From Phymatolithon calcareum (Eukaryota > Rhodophyta > Florideophyceae > Hapalidiales), in contig OZ345354.1 in assembly GCA_977006965.1 (NCBI GenBank), positions 1,550,001-1,614,000 of the forward strand: DNA of 64,000 nt, given 5' to 3'. The position numbers and the translations under genes are program-made. Numbering within the stretch: the first letter of the stretch is position 1; each line of letters begins with the position of its first letter. The notes beneath the pieces were generated by a model. It saw nothing but the letters and a program-made list of their open reading frames with translations, had not been told where the DNA came from and ran no database searches. This document shows positions 10,408 through 20,165 of this stretch, one piece after another.

Positions 10408-12330
10408 ATGGCATTTGCACACCACCTCGGCCCAGCCTCGCAGTCACAGTCCCTCTCGCTCTCCCTGCCCGACGACGCATCCATGCAAACGAGCCGCGAA
10501 CCGATGTTCACACCTGTCGACACGCCGCGAACGTCATCCATGCTCGGAAACACCACCGCCGCTGCCGCATTTGCTCCACCGAGAAAACTCCGAGCCCGTC
10601 GACTACGCGATGACCTCTCGCTGTCGCTTCCAGACCTTGACGACGCCCCATCCTCCCTCGAACCTATGTGCACACCAGTCGATGCCATGCGTTCCAGTCT
10701 CGTGGGAGCGACCGGGTCGCGCTCGTTAGCGGCATTTGCAGCGCCTCCACGACCAATGAAGCGAGCGCGCGACGACGGTGTATCCACACGGCAGCAGCAT
10801 CTACAACAGCCTTCACAGTCGTTCTTACCGGACATGAGCCAGGACACGCTGGCGCTATTCCCGCGCATCATCCAAACACATGTGAAAAAGCCGCGGAATA
10901 GCAGCATTGCAAAGGCTGCGCTTATATCCACGCTCAATCGCGCCACCGCGTTGCATAACCCATTTCTGAAAGGTGGTGCGAACGATGCTGGTAACAATGC
11001 GCATGCAAAGCAGAACGGTCATCGAAAGGGGGGTCTTTCCGTCGCCCCGCCGCAGTCAGCGACGCTGGGGATGGGGTTGGATGACGAGGCGGACGCGCAT
11101 AATGTACCGAGTCCTGGGGATCCGCGTGAGGAGGAACGGGATATTCTTAAAAAACTGCTCGTTAGCAGTTCACAGCCGAGGAAATTCTCGCTCGATTTTG
11201 AAGAACTTGGTGTTGCTGGGGAGGGCGACTTCTCGCAGGTCATCAAGGCTCGTGCTCGTATTGATGGTGTTGTGTACGCCGTCAAACGTAACAAGAAGCC
11301 GTTTTCTTTTGACAAAATGAAACTCGATGCACTCAGAGAGGTATTTGCGCTGGCTGCACTACAACACCATCCCGGTATTCTGCGATATCATAGCGCTTGG
11401 CTGGAGCAGCGCGGTGAAGTTCTCTACATTCAGACGGCATTTCTCTCTGGAGGTAATGTGTACACGAAATACGTTGACCATGGGAGAAAAATGCCGTTAA
11501 GTCGATTGTTTGCTCTTGCTCGACAGATCGGCGGTGCATTGGAATTCATGCAGCGTCGTGGAGTACTGCATAACGATATCAAACCTGACAATATTTTCGA
11601 GGAGGTCGACGAGAATGACGTTCCTCGATACGTTGTGGGCGACTTCGGACTGGCCACCTCAATTAACGCAACGTCATCCACTGAGGGCGATTCGCGCTAT
11701 CTCTGCCCCGAAGCGCTTAGCGGAAGCTACGGCAGTGATGGAAATGACGACTCCGGCGTCGGGTCCATCGACTCCGAACTGGATGTCGGGAAAGCCAATG
11801 ACGATGACGAGGAAATGACCAGTCCGCGCGAAACAACGCGTCGCCCGGTAGATAAAGGAGCATCACGTGCCGCAGCAGATGTCTTCTCGTTCGGTGCAAC
11901 ACTGTACGAGCTTGCCACGGGTAATGCTATCCCGCGAAACGGCGGTGTATGGTTTAAGCTCCGAAGCGACCCTGAGGGGTCTGCGCGTGACGTACTGGAA
12001 GCATGTGGTTCTCAAGTGATTGCCGATATTGTGCGCGAATGTGTTGTTTCAAACCCGAGCGAGCGTGCGACCTGCGCTCGTGTTCTCCAGCTTCTCGATC
12101 GAGATGTAGTGAACACTGATGAATTACGCAGATTGCGTGAGGAAAATGCCGTGCTTCGTAAGCAAATCAATGAAACCCGGGCATCATTCAAGCAGTTACT
12201 CAGTACCGCCACCAAGATTCCGCAACGTACTGTCTCAAAGCACCGAAAGCGTGCCGCTAATGTGTGCACGAAGACGCATGGTACGCGCAGGACTCCGCGC
12301 AGAAACGTGCTCACGGAATCCAATAGATAG
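10408..12330 (+). CDS. WEE1: WEE1-like cell-cycle protein kinase
   Basis: WEE1 kinases phosphorylate the inhibitory tyrosine of cyclin-dependent kinase and delay mitosis. I take the ATG at 10408 (MAFAHHLGP); the frame also has an ATG at 10363. The first 270 residues are low-complexity, with repeated EPM(F/C)TPVD boxes that look like CDK-type phosphosites. The kinase domain follows. Its glycine loop is GEGDFSQVIKA, the lysine is in YAVKRNKKP, and the catalytic loop is HNDIKPDNIF, in place of the usual HLDIKPSNIF of WEE1. The DFG is in GDFGLA, followed by the WEE1-type GDSRYL signature. An acidic insert of about 40 residues (SDGNDDSG, then NDDDEEM) lies between RYLCPEAL and DVFSFGATLYELA. The C-terminus has a short coiled coil (ELRRLREENAVLRKQ), as in animal WEE1. 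The family assignment is firm. It is convergent with the ZNG1-like gene. Confidence 0.9.
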   Translation: MAFAHHLGPASQSQSLSLSLPDDASMQTSREPMFTPVDTPRTSSMLGNTTAAAAFAPPRKLRARRLRDDLSLSLPDLDDAPSSLEPMCTPVDAMRSSLVGATGSRSLAAFAAPPRPMKRARDDGVSTRQQHLQQPSQSFLPDMSQDTLALFPRIIQTHVKKPRNSSIAKAALISTLNRATALHNPFLKGGANDAGNNAHAKQNGHRKGGLSVAPPQSATLGMGLDDEADAHNVPSPGDPREEERDILKKLLVSSSQPRKFSLDFEELGVAGEGDFSQVIKARARIDGVVYAVKRNKKPFSFDKMKLDALREVFALAALQHHPGILRYHSAWLEQRGEVLYIQTAFLSGGNVYTKYVDHGRKMPLSRLFALARQIGGALEFMQRRGVLHNDIKPDNIFEEVDENDVPRYVVGDFGLATSINATSSTEGDSRYLCPEALSGSYGSDGNDDSGVGSIDSELDVGKANDDDEEMTSPRETTRRPVDKGASRAAADVFSFGATLYELATGNAIPRNGGVWFKLRSDPEGSARDVLEACGSQVIADIVRECVVSNPSERATCARVLQLLDRDVVNTDELRRLREENAVLRKQINETRASFKQLLSTATKIPQRTVSKHRKRAANVCTKTHGTRRTPRRNVLTESNR

Positions 12331-12462
12331 AATAATTTTCTTCCATGTAAATGTATAATAGCAACGTAATATGAACGGTTTTCGCCGTCTGACTTCATGT
12401 AGAAGCAAGCTCCATTGCACTCAGATTGTAAAAGATACTCTTCTTATCCCCAAAATTTCACC

Positions 12463-13512
12463 TCATGTTGAGATCGCTGTTGCAAGCACTGCCCGTATAT
12501 GGTCCTCCCGTAGCGCCCGCCCTATAAAAATAAAGCAGCTCTTAACACTGTCCTTATCCGATGCAGCGACATCAGTCTCGTCTCCCTCGAACAGAGTGTG
12601 CACACCCTGATAAACCCGCAAGTGTGAATCCCCCGCCATGAATACGAGCGCCTTCATTCGCCAAATCTCAGCTCCTAACCCATCGTCCTCCCAGAGCAAC
12701 GTCCCAAAGGAGCGGTCCAGAGCACCTTCATCGAAATATACATCCTCGAACGATAGAGTCAATGACACAGCCCCCGTCGGAACGTGGCTCACATGTTCCG
12801 CAAACCGCTCAATGTCTCGCTTTGCGATCCTACCATCATAGGCGCGAATATTCAGTATGTCCTCCAATTGCACATCACATTTTGTCGCTGTGAGCACCGC
12901 GGCCGACAAATTAAGCGCCGTCACATTCAATCTCAGTTTGCCAAATTCCTCCTCCTCTAAAAGGTCGCGTTTGTTCATAATGACGACGTCCGCAACAGCG
13001 ATTTGTTTCTGTGCGAGCCGGGCCGTTGAGTCATCCCCTGCGTCTCCAAGATGACGCTTGATGTTCAGAGAGTCAACGACGGCAACAACAGCGTCGAGTC
13101 GGAGTTCGCTTTCAAGCTCTTCATCGAGCCAGAACGACGCAGCGACAGGACCGGGATCGGCAAGTCCACTCGCCTCAACGAGAATGTGGTCGATGTTTTT
13201 GCCCCGATCACGCACAAGCCGTGAGAGCGCATTCGTGAGGTCGGATTGAGCGGAGCAGCACACGCAACCGTTCGGCAGTTCAACAAAATCCTCAAAGGCT
13301 GCAGGACCTAGACCTTGTGTCACGATTGCGGACTCAATGCCGGATGATGCACCGAACTCGTTCTCCACTACCACAATTCGCAAGCCGTGGTTCTCGGTCA
13401 GAACGCGCCGGATGAGAGTGCTCTTGCCAGAGCCTAGAAAGCCGGTGATTACTGTCACGCCCACAGGGCTTCGGGCTGCATTTTCCGGTTCAAGAACTGT
13501 TTCGGGAACCAT
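12463..13512 (-). CDS. CobW/P47K G3E GTPase, ZNG1-type metallochaperone
   Basis: A 349-aa protein of the COG0523/CobW family. The P-loop GFLGSGKS is at residues 24-31, the metal-binding CxCC in NGCVCCS at 83-86, the switch region in VEASGLADPG and the base-recognition motif NKRD at about 180. A CobW C-terminal domain follows (VYFDEGALDRSFGTLLW, then the HTLFEGD region). The eukaryotic members ZNG1/CBWD deliver zinc to methionine aminopeptidase. The N-terminal PETVLEPE segment resembles the short docking motif of ZNG1 proteins, which supports the zinc-transfer role by inference. The length and motifs are complete. The gene is intronless and its 3' end lies 132 bases from that of WEE1. Confidence 0.92.
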   Translation of the reverse strand: MVPETVLEPENAARSPVGVTVITGFLGSGKSTLIRRVLTENHGLRIVVVENEFGASSGIESAIVTQGLGPAAFEDFVELPNGCVCCSAQSDLTNALSRLVRDRGKNIDHILVEASGLADPGPVAASFWLDEELESELRLDAVVAVVDSLNIKRHLGDAGDDSTARLAQKQIAVADVVIMNKRDLLEEEEFGKLRLNVTALNLSAAVLTATKCDVQLEDILNIRAYDGRIAKRDIERFAEHVSHVPTGAVSLTLSFEDVYFDEGALDRSFGTLLWEDDGLGAEIWRMKALVFMAGDSHLRVYQGVHTLFEGDETDVAASDKDSVKSCFIFIGRALREDHIRAVLATAIST

Positions 13513-13652
13513 GTCTGATTTCTAGATTCCTTGCGCCTGCAGTCGGCGGCATAGAGTTGTCCTTGGGGCACAGATTCAAAACCCAAAACATGCGTAGAAT
13601 TGTGTTAACATGTCTGCATGAATACTGAATTCATTCATAACCATGCATGAGT

Positions 13653-14294
13653 AATAATTCATGAGGAAATTCGCTCCATGGACCGAAAAAGGTGGCAAAA
13701 TTCGCTAAATCGGCACCTCTTCCAAAAACTACTACTCGTTATGATATGAGCTAGTTAACCCTGGATACAAACCTACGACTCCAGCACATGAGCAATAATG
13801 AGGACAGTAAACCAATACAGACGCTTATCATTACACTACTCACCGCTACGCAAAGTACTCTGCACCTCATCGCATTCGACTGCTAAGCTAACTCACAACG
13901 CTTTCGCCCAAATCGGCTGAAGTCCTGGAGAGAAAGGAGTTCGTGCTAAAGGTAGGCGACTACCCTGGAGCAAACTTTGACGCCAGTCACTTCTCGCAGA
14001 CATGCGCCAAGCCGAACATCCACAATATTGTTCAGGCGAAAGTAAAACACATCCACAACGCGGCTCAGTCCATGATAATTGACCTCACTACTTGCGATGA
14101 CAGAGGTGCTACTTTCTACGAGGAGGTAAAGCATTGAGAGTAGCGCAGGAAATAAATTTACTTTTTTTGATAAGTTTATTTTATAGAGTGCTCTGTTTAT
14201 CATAACGAGTAGTAGTAGTTTTTGCAAGGGGTGCCGATTTAACGAATTTTGCCACGTTTTTCGGTCCATGTAGCGAATTTCCTCAATAATTCAT
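13653..14294. mobile_element. Mutator-like MITE with long TIRs and 10-bp TSD
   Basis: Two long terminal inverted repeats, 13663-13746 and 14198-14284, match over about 85 bases with only a few mismatches and one 3-bp indel. Both begin GAGGAAATTCGCT. The 622-bp element is flanked by a perfect 10-bp direct repeat, AATAATTCAT, at 13653-13662 and 14285-14294. Long TIRs with 8-11-bp target duplications are the hallmark of Mutator-like elements. The interior has no transposase, only a meaningless 64-codon frame, so it is non-autonomous. Neighbours are ZNG1 and a pseudogene, so insertion was into intergenic DNA. Confidence 0.88.
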
Positions 14295-14599
14295 TCATAA
14301 TTCATAATCGTGCTGTACATCATATTTTGATGTACAGCACGGTAGTACCGTGACTGTACCCATCTCGATCACCGTTCGGGTACAAAGCCCCTGTCGTGAT
14401 CCAAGTTAATCACCGTGCCGGGTCCGACAGGGCAGTATCGGGTTGAGTCAAGCGTATTTTCCCTACTGTGCTAAGAGGAGCCAGTCCCACATCGATTGCT
14501 GGCCCTACAGAACGACATCATCTGGTCTCCATGATCGTCCTCACCGTGACATATGCAACTACTCTGCCTTAGCTACCTGACAAAATCTCTTCTCTAAAA

Positions 14600-15390
14600 A
14601 GTCTTTTTCTCTATTAGACACTGCCGAAGCTTTCTACGACAACAGCCCTTGTCGCCAGTTGCTTATGCGCAACGCCGACCATGGCATGATGCATTTTCGG
14701 CTGCGTTGAGAGGCCTGATTCCCTCTCAGGCTGCATCAAATCTCCGACGCGGTCTCAGAGTTTCGCACGGGCGCATGCAAATGCTCACAATGATCTGGTC
14801 CACGTTCTCAAATTTTCGACACATACGGTTCGGAACGCCGCTGCCACTTCCAGACGGTGGATTGATTTTCGCGACAATTACACGCCACCCCTCCAGGGCC
14901 AGCATCCTAAAACGAGACCAGGGCCATTTGTGAAATGGCAATTCTTTTGTTCTACTAGATCAACCAGAGCGAGTCCTTCCGATGGTGGATATCAATGATG
15001 CAATCAAGACATTTCATGTCAGATCCAAAAGCAACGCTTTTAGCCTCGGTGCTCAGTGTGATAATTGCCATGAGGCTTACCGTCGATATTGTGCTCATCA
15101 GAAAGACATGCACGATGATTCCTTCTGCGATGCGTTGCTAAAATTTGCATCATGATTTTCAGAGAATTGAATATTGCTGAAGCTTGGGGAGAAGCTACAG
15201 CGGCTTAAATGCATTTTCGGATGATAGGAGATGACTTTCGCGAGGAAGAAGTTATGCTGCCGTTTTCTTCGGGGTTCGAAGAGCTGTCGTTTCCGAAGCT
15301 GCATGATCCACGTGAGCAGCGGAGGATATCGTGAAGTCATTCAATTCCTGTGCGGAATCCATCGAATAACGTAAAACCTGATTTAAAGTT
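14600..15390 (+). pseudogene. Decayed tandem copy of the membrane protein at 15583-16605
   Basis: Segments align in order with the next gene at an offset of about 1.1 kb. DAFSAALRGLIPSQAAS matches DAFSVALIGLLPSAQVA, and LKRDQGH matches LRQDQGS. DQ.E followed by a fragment around MVDINDAIK matches the DQSESFRWW region, and AIMRLTVDIVLI-type sequence near 15065-15100 matches the AINAMRLAVDIVVI region. Frame changes and stops occur throughout, for example TGA at 14931-14933. It is a dead duplicate. Confidence 0.7.
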
Positions 15391-15582
15391 TATTCCGTTG
15401 GGCAAAAACCGAGCAGTTCCAGTAACCAATTAGAAGCCAATCCTCACTTCGTAATCATGTAAATGTAATGAGGAGCGCTCAAGGTCGACCTTCGCTAATC
15501 CACAGTGTGCCCCCTCGTTCTTCATGTACCGCTTTTCCCGTATGCGGATCAGAGCCTACGGAATGATTTTTGATTCAGCAAT

Positions 15583-16605
15583 ATGACGAAGGCATCAACC
15601 GTCGAACTTGTTCTCATTTCCGTGTCAGTAATTTTGTCTTCGCTACTTGTCGCGACCTCCGCAACGAAGAATTTACGACGCAAACATCCGGTCACAGATC
15701 TACTTATCACGACCATGCTTGTTCTCGGATGCCTATGCACCGCCCTTACTGCGCTCTGTCTGGCAATTCTGCATCGCATATCGCTTGATGCATTTTCGGT
15801 TGCACTAATTGGTCTCTTACCCTCCGCTCAAGTTGCACCGACTCTGCAACTCTGTGATATTTTCGGGTATCTGCGCATGCGAAAGCACCGAACTCTTCGT
15901 CCAGAGCCCTCAACCTTTAGATACGTACGACATAGTCGTCCTCACGACAGAGGAACAGGCGCCTCGACGTATATACGCCGCCCTGCTTGCTCAATGTTTC
16001 TACGTCAGGACCAAGGGAGTATGTGGCATGGACGCGTGATTGATATTGACGAAAATGTGGTGTACTTGTTGGACCGCAACGACCAAAGCGAATCTTTTCG
16101 ATGGTGGAGGTCAATACTGCGTGCAAGACGTCTCGTAGTAGATCCTGAAAGAGCTCTTTTGGACTCGGCTAACAGCGCGATAAATGCCATGAGACTTGCC
16201 GTCGATATCGTGGTTATTGGGGATTTCATTTTGAAGATGCATGGCCCGGCACTGCGAAAGGCATTCTCAGGAAGTCGCAATGTTCTTTTGGCACGGCGAG
16301 CGGGATTTGCCACTGCGTGCAACGCGGTGTTCAAAGAATTGGGTTTAGCTGAGGACTGGGGGAAAATTGACGAAGGATTGGATGCCTTTTCTAACGGTAG
16401 CAGCTTACTAACAAGAGGGAGAAGTTATGCGGCAATATTCTTCATATTGGCAGAGAGATCTATTTTGAGAGTTCAAGATCCAGGTCCGATTGATTGGTTC
16501 AGCGTCATTTCCTCGATTTCAGAAACGCGGGATGAAACGATTTTGAAGGAAGTTGCAATGAACTGGCTCACCGGATGGGGCTTTTCACGGGTTTACTCTG
16601 TTTAG
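15583..16605 (+). CDS. Membrane-anchored protein of unknown function
   Basis: A 340-aa frame with no recognised family. The N-terminus has two clear hydrophobic segments, residues about 8-27 (VELVLISVSVILSSLLVAT) and 40-65 (LLITTMLVLGCLCTALTAL), with a weaker third at about 71-85. The remaining 250 residues are soluble-looking, mixed alpha with few low-complexity stretches (WHGRVIDIDENVVYLLDRND, then WFSVISSISETRDE). An aspartate-rich DIDENVVYLLD segment is notable. A decayed tandem copy upstream shows that this is a real duplicated gene. A topology with a short N-terminal hairpin in a membrane and a large domain on one side is inferred. Confidence 0.6.
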   Translation: MTKASTVELVLISVSVILSSLLVATSATKNLRRKHPVTDLLITTMLVLGCLCTALTALCLAILHRISLDAFSVALIGLLPSAQVAPTLQLCDIFGYLRMRKHRTLRPEPSTFRYVRHSRPHDRGTGASTYIRRPACSMFLRQDQGSMWHGRVIDIDENVVYLLDRNDQSESFRWWRSILRARRLVVDPERALLDSANSAINAMRLAVDIVVIGDFILKMHGPALRKAFSGSRNVLLARRAGFATACNAVFKELGLAEDWGKIDEGLDAFSNGSSLLTRGRSYAAIFFILAERSILRVQDPGPIDWFSVISSISETRDETILKEVAMNWLTGWGFSRVYSV

Positions 16606-16829
16606 ACACGATTGCCGAGTAAGCGAGCACTTACTTTTTGACCTATGAGCATCTCCTGTGTCACACTGTGGGCCCGAAAGTCTTCGGGAACAAGGCGCGA
16701 TGCTTTGCAATTGCACTCCATAGTTCCGAAATGGTAACACAGTCCCTCAAAATGGCTAACTCGTACTCTTGCTCGTACTTCCATCTTTGAAACAGAAACA
16801 GATTCGCTCATACTGTACACGCTTTGTAG

Positions 16830-16960
16830 AAGAACAGAACAGAACAGAAGAGTAGAGCCGCCCTAGCGAGGGCAGCACCTGAGGAAGCCCTGCCCGTATA
16901 TTCGTATGACTGCGGGGCTTTAAAAAAATTGCAATAAAAAAAAGAACAGAACAGAACAGA
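16830..16960 (+). mobile_element. Short retroposon with A-rich tail and 19-bp direct repeats
   Basis: A 93-bp segment (16849-16941) ends in CAATAAAAAAAA and is bracketed by perfect 19-bp repeats (AAGAACAGAACAGAACAGA at 16830-16848 and 16942-16960). An A-tail with long target duplication is typical of LINE-mediated insertion. The segment has an open frame ending EALPVYSYDCGALKKLQ and a stop that overlaps the poly(A) signal, so a 5'-truncated LINE tail is likely. Because the flank is itself a GAACA-type microsatellite, chance expansion is the alternative. Confidence 0.55.
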
Positions 16961-16974
16961 TTTCTCTGCTTCTC

Positions 16975-17165
16975 GCAAGATGAGTACAGAAATTGAGTTT
17001 GAGTGCAAGAGACTCACAGGAGCTCTTGTTGAGAGAGAATTATGAATCAAGAACGATTTGAGTAGCCAGAGGACTTTAGCTTCGAGAATATCGCAAGAGC
17101 TGCCCCGTTACTCCAAGGTGAGGCTCTGGGAGGTCTCAAAATAAAATCATCAAATATCCCCACTG
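16975..17165 (+). repeat. Relic repeat family, copy 2
   Basis: It encodes KMSTEIEFECKRLTGAL before a stop. About 100 bases on it has CAAGAGCTGCCCCGTTACTC, then a GGTGAGGCTCTGGGAGGT segment and TCAAATATCCCC. The copy at 18900-19085 has the same succession at roughly 70% identity by eye. No function can be assigned. Confidence 0.4.
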
Positions 17166-18045
17166 CTTCTCGCCTTTCTCGAGAAAAAATGCTTCTGTCT
17201 TTCGGCGCAATATATTTCATCAAGAATTTTAATGCTTATTTAATGCTAGGCTCAGCTTTAAGAAGGTGAGCTTAGCGCTTTGAGCCAGACGACGTAAAAT
17301 CCATGACATGTAGACTCCACTGCAACCACACCGTCAGCATGCAGGAATATGCAGCAATACTGCACGATTAATTGAGATATGCAGGCAGGAGATGAATTCA
17401 TGCTCATTCCCTACCCTTGGTGCACGACAGATTTCCAGATGATGGTCAACTAATGTACAGTACAGCATAGCTCCAGAAAGTCTAGATTTCACTACTATAC
17501 TGTACTGTACTGTATTCTGGCTGGCGCATTCCGAAAGCTTCACTTCAGCATCCGTTTTGATAGTACATGCATTGCATTGTCTTTGATGGAAGATGAAATG
17601 GTACAATACAGTATCTCTCAATCTTGTGAAGGTAAAAGCTCTGAGTGGAAGATGGTCGACCATCAACTGAAGGCTTCCTTCGATCTGGTCGAAAGCTTTC
17701 GTTCGTGCTTCCTGACAGTGCCTTCTACTGTATCACAATCTGCCAGTGCCTTGTGATTACGTGCCGCACAGAGCCGTGGCTTAATCTGCGCGTGATACGA
17801 ACCTTCCACTGCAACGCACCAATAGGTACGAGTAGCTACTGACATAGCCCTAAAATCACCACTTTTAATGTTCCTCGCTCCAATCACAGTGCTCACGAAG
17901 GCTGCACCTGTTCAACCACTAAAATCATTCATGCGGTGCCGAACGTGAGATATTTTCGCAGAACACCCAGTTTGACGGCACTATGTAAAGTCGAGTCCGG
18001 CACAGATATCCGCTGCCCCCGCTCCGTTCTTCTGCCACTTGCTTC
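17166..18045. other. Intergenic region, no gene supported
   Basis: Only short frames on both strands. The stretch is notable for clustered TACTGTA/TACAGTA words (for example 17452-17465 and 17494-17516). No RNA gene is recognised. Confidence 0.5.
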
Positions 18046-18393
18046 TTGAGTTCCGTTAACCCATCGGACTGTTTCTACTGTGTTAGTTCCAAATTCAGGT
18101 CAGCACATAAGAAGGAAAAGAGGATGCGAAAAGTACCGAAATTGCTGCCGCGCCGACCGATGGCCGCGCGAATGCCAAGCGTAGCCCCTGTTCGACTACC
18201 ACAGGCGGCTAAACTGGCGATAAAGAGTTCCGTGGTGTTCGGCATGGTGACACTGGCAGTTGCATTGCTTGCCAGAACGTTGCTACGTCAGACGGAAGCT
18301 GCTTCTCGGCGGTCTGGTGCGCGAATTAGTGCGCCAACAGCGTTCGACGAGGGTTTGGTTGCGTTTGAGAGTTTTGTTCTGTCTTCGACGTAG
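18046..18393 (+). CDS. Small single-pass membrane protein, hypothetical
   Basis: A 115-aa frame; an internal ATG at 18124 would give 89 aa. A basic N-terminal half (KVPKLLPRRP) precedes one hydrophobic segment at about residues 67-83 (SSVVFGMVTLAVALLARTLL) and a short tail. A positively charged N-terminus with a single helix fits a small organelle-membrane protein, but nothing is recognised and a chance frame is possible. Confidence 0.35.
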   Translation: MSSVNPSDCFYCVSSKFRSAHKKEKRMRKVPKLLPRRPMAARMPSVAPVRLPQAAKLAIKSSVVFGMVTLAVALLARTLLRQTEAASRRSGARISAPTAFDEGLVAFESFVLSST

Positions 18394-19432
18394 GTCAGTC
18401 ATCTTTATCGTCTGCCCCTCTCGAAGGTGAAAGAGGCCGGCCGGCCGGCCGTGTTGTATTGCAAAGTGTACATTACTGTCAAGATGTTTCGATTGATTGC
18501 CCTGGTGAGGGCCGCTTATGAGGTATCTGATTCTATTTGGACAGAACCTGACCGTGCTAACTGTAGACTTGGGGTGCTAAACTATTTTGTTTTGGGAATT
18601 GTACATCGGAATGGTTGTTCGAGGCACTAGGGGATGTAGAAATGAAATTTACTGCTAAGCTTTATTGTTCTTGTTCTGTTGAATGTATTTACGCAAGTAC
18701 AGTAGTTCTTCCACTGTTCTAAAACAGTCACCCATCCGTCGGCAGATGTGGAGCTTGCCGCATCTAGTACTGAAGTGTTCGGGAGAAAAAACTTGAGGAA
18801 TACTTTTCTCCCGCGACTGATGAAAGAGTAGAATGCAGTCGCAACGAGCCCTACAATTGACTTCTTCATCCGTTCCATTGGTTCCATGTCTCGCCACCGC
18901 GAAAATGGCAAAGGAGATTGAATGCGAATGTAAGAGAATTTCTCGACCCCAAACTGCAAGAAAGAAATACTGAATGAATGCATAGATAATGGAGGGGATT
19001 ACAAGAAGATGCCCTGTTATTCACAGGTTGAGGTATTGGGAGCTTATACAATCAAGATAACAAATATTCCCTCCTTTTATGTGCCCATCTTTCTTATCCC
19101 TGTCCCTGTTTCTGTGCTCCTATCCAGCATGCAGATCAAATTTCACGCGGCGCGCGGCGACAGCTCTAAAGTGCTTCCATCATGCGAACTCACTCGTGGC
19201 CCTCACCTGCGAGTACAGTACAGTACTGTTCACTGCAAAATGAATCTGAAGATTTTGACTCATGGGGACAGTATCTAAGATACTGTAACTCCTTGCGAAA
19301 ATTCCGATGTTTTATGACCGGAATTTCGCTTCTTTCCACTCCCACTTCGAAATCCTAATTTAGGGCTGCCACACGGATGCCCAAAAAAGAACAAAGAATT
19401 ACTGTTTTGCCACGTATCTTGGACTTCTCTGC
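18394..19432. other. Intergenic region with relic copy 3
   Basis: A (GGCC)4 run lies at about 18436-18451. At 18900-19085 is the third copy of the relic family (AKMAKEIECECKRISR, then a GATGCCCTGTTATTC segment and AAATATTCCC). GAGTACAGTACAGTACTGT lies near 19210. Otherwise only short frames. Confidence 0.45.
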
Positions 19433-19585
19433 ATGACGCCGACCATAAATGAAGAAATATTTCGGACAACCTCATTACTGGAGAAACATAAATGAAGAAA
19501 AATTTCAGACAACCTCAATACTGGAGATTCTCCAGTATCGAGGTTGTCCGAAATTTTTCTTCATTTATGGTCGGCGTCATGCATC
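19433..19585. repeat. Foldback repeat: two direct arms plus one inverted arm
   Basis: A ~43-bp sequence (ATAAATGAAGAAA...GACAACCTC...ACTGGAGA) occurs twice in tandem (19444-19486 and 19488-19527) and once inverted (19529-19570). The second and third copies form a near-perfect hairpin with a 1-base centre at about 19528 and three mismatches. The inverted arm extends through GGTCGGCGTCATGCA, which matches the sequence before the first copy, TGCATGACGCCGACC. It could be a foldback transposon end or a local palindromic duplication. Confidence 0.75.
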
Positions 19586-19919
19586 ATGGTCTTCTCCCAA
19601 CAACGCTTAAACCCAGGCAGGCATTCGAATCAACCGTCCAATCCACAATCTCGCTATACCCATTAAAACTTGGCAGACCTAGTCAGACCCCGGAAAAAGG
19701 TCACGTTGACACACTTCTCTGCATGTTATGTAACAACGCGACTTCGCCCTTACTGTACTGTACCAGCCCCCTGCCACCGAGACATACTGTACCCGCTCAT
19801 CAGCAACACGCTCTCTCAAATACCATCATCGGGAAACAAAATTCGGCAATCGGAATACCGACATCGTCATTGACAATCTGTGCCCCAACTCGTCCAGTTG
19901 AACCAGTCATCTCTGCACC

Positions 19920-20165
19920 ATGGTTCGCGTAGCCACCAAACCGCTCGCCAAGCGAGTCACAGTCGTGTGCAGAAGGCGATTCGCCACGCAGGTCTGGGCC
20001 CCGTGGCGTCGCCCGGTCGCACCTCCCTCTCGCCTTCCACGCGAGCTTCTTACCGTCACCGCTGTTCTCGCCATGTGTTTCGCGCTCCTGCGTGCGTACG
20101 ACCGCACAACGGACCGCAAAACTTCGCGCGCTCGCCGACCGCAGTGCAACGCTGACCCACAGTAG
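19920..20165 (+). CDS. Small basic membrane protein, hypothetical
   Basis: An 81-aa frame starting in a good eukaryotic context (ACCATGGTT). A strongly basic N-terminus (MVRVATKPLAKRVTVVCRRR) is followed by a hydrophobic segment at about residues 45-60 (LLTVTAVLAMCFALL) and a basic tail. The profile is that of a small mitochondrial inner-membrane protein, but no family is recognised. Confidence 0.35.
   Translation: MVRVATKPLAKRVTVVCRRRFATQVWAPWRRPVAPPSRLPRELLTVTAVLAMCFALLRAYDRTTDRKTSRARRPQCNADPQ

Noticed and set aside
13943-14269. Frames of 64 and 107 codons inside the MITE
   Set aside because: They cross or fill the non-autonomous element, one running into the terminal repeat, with no transposase motif.
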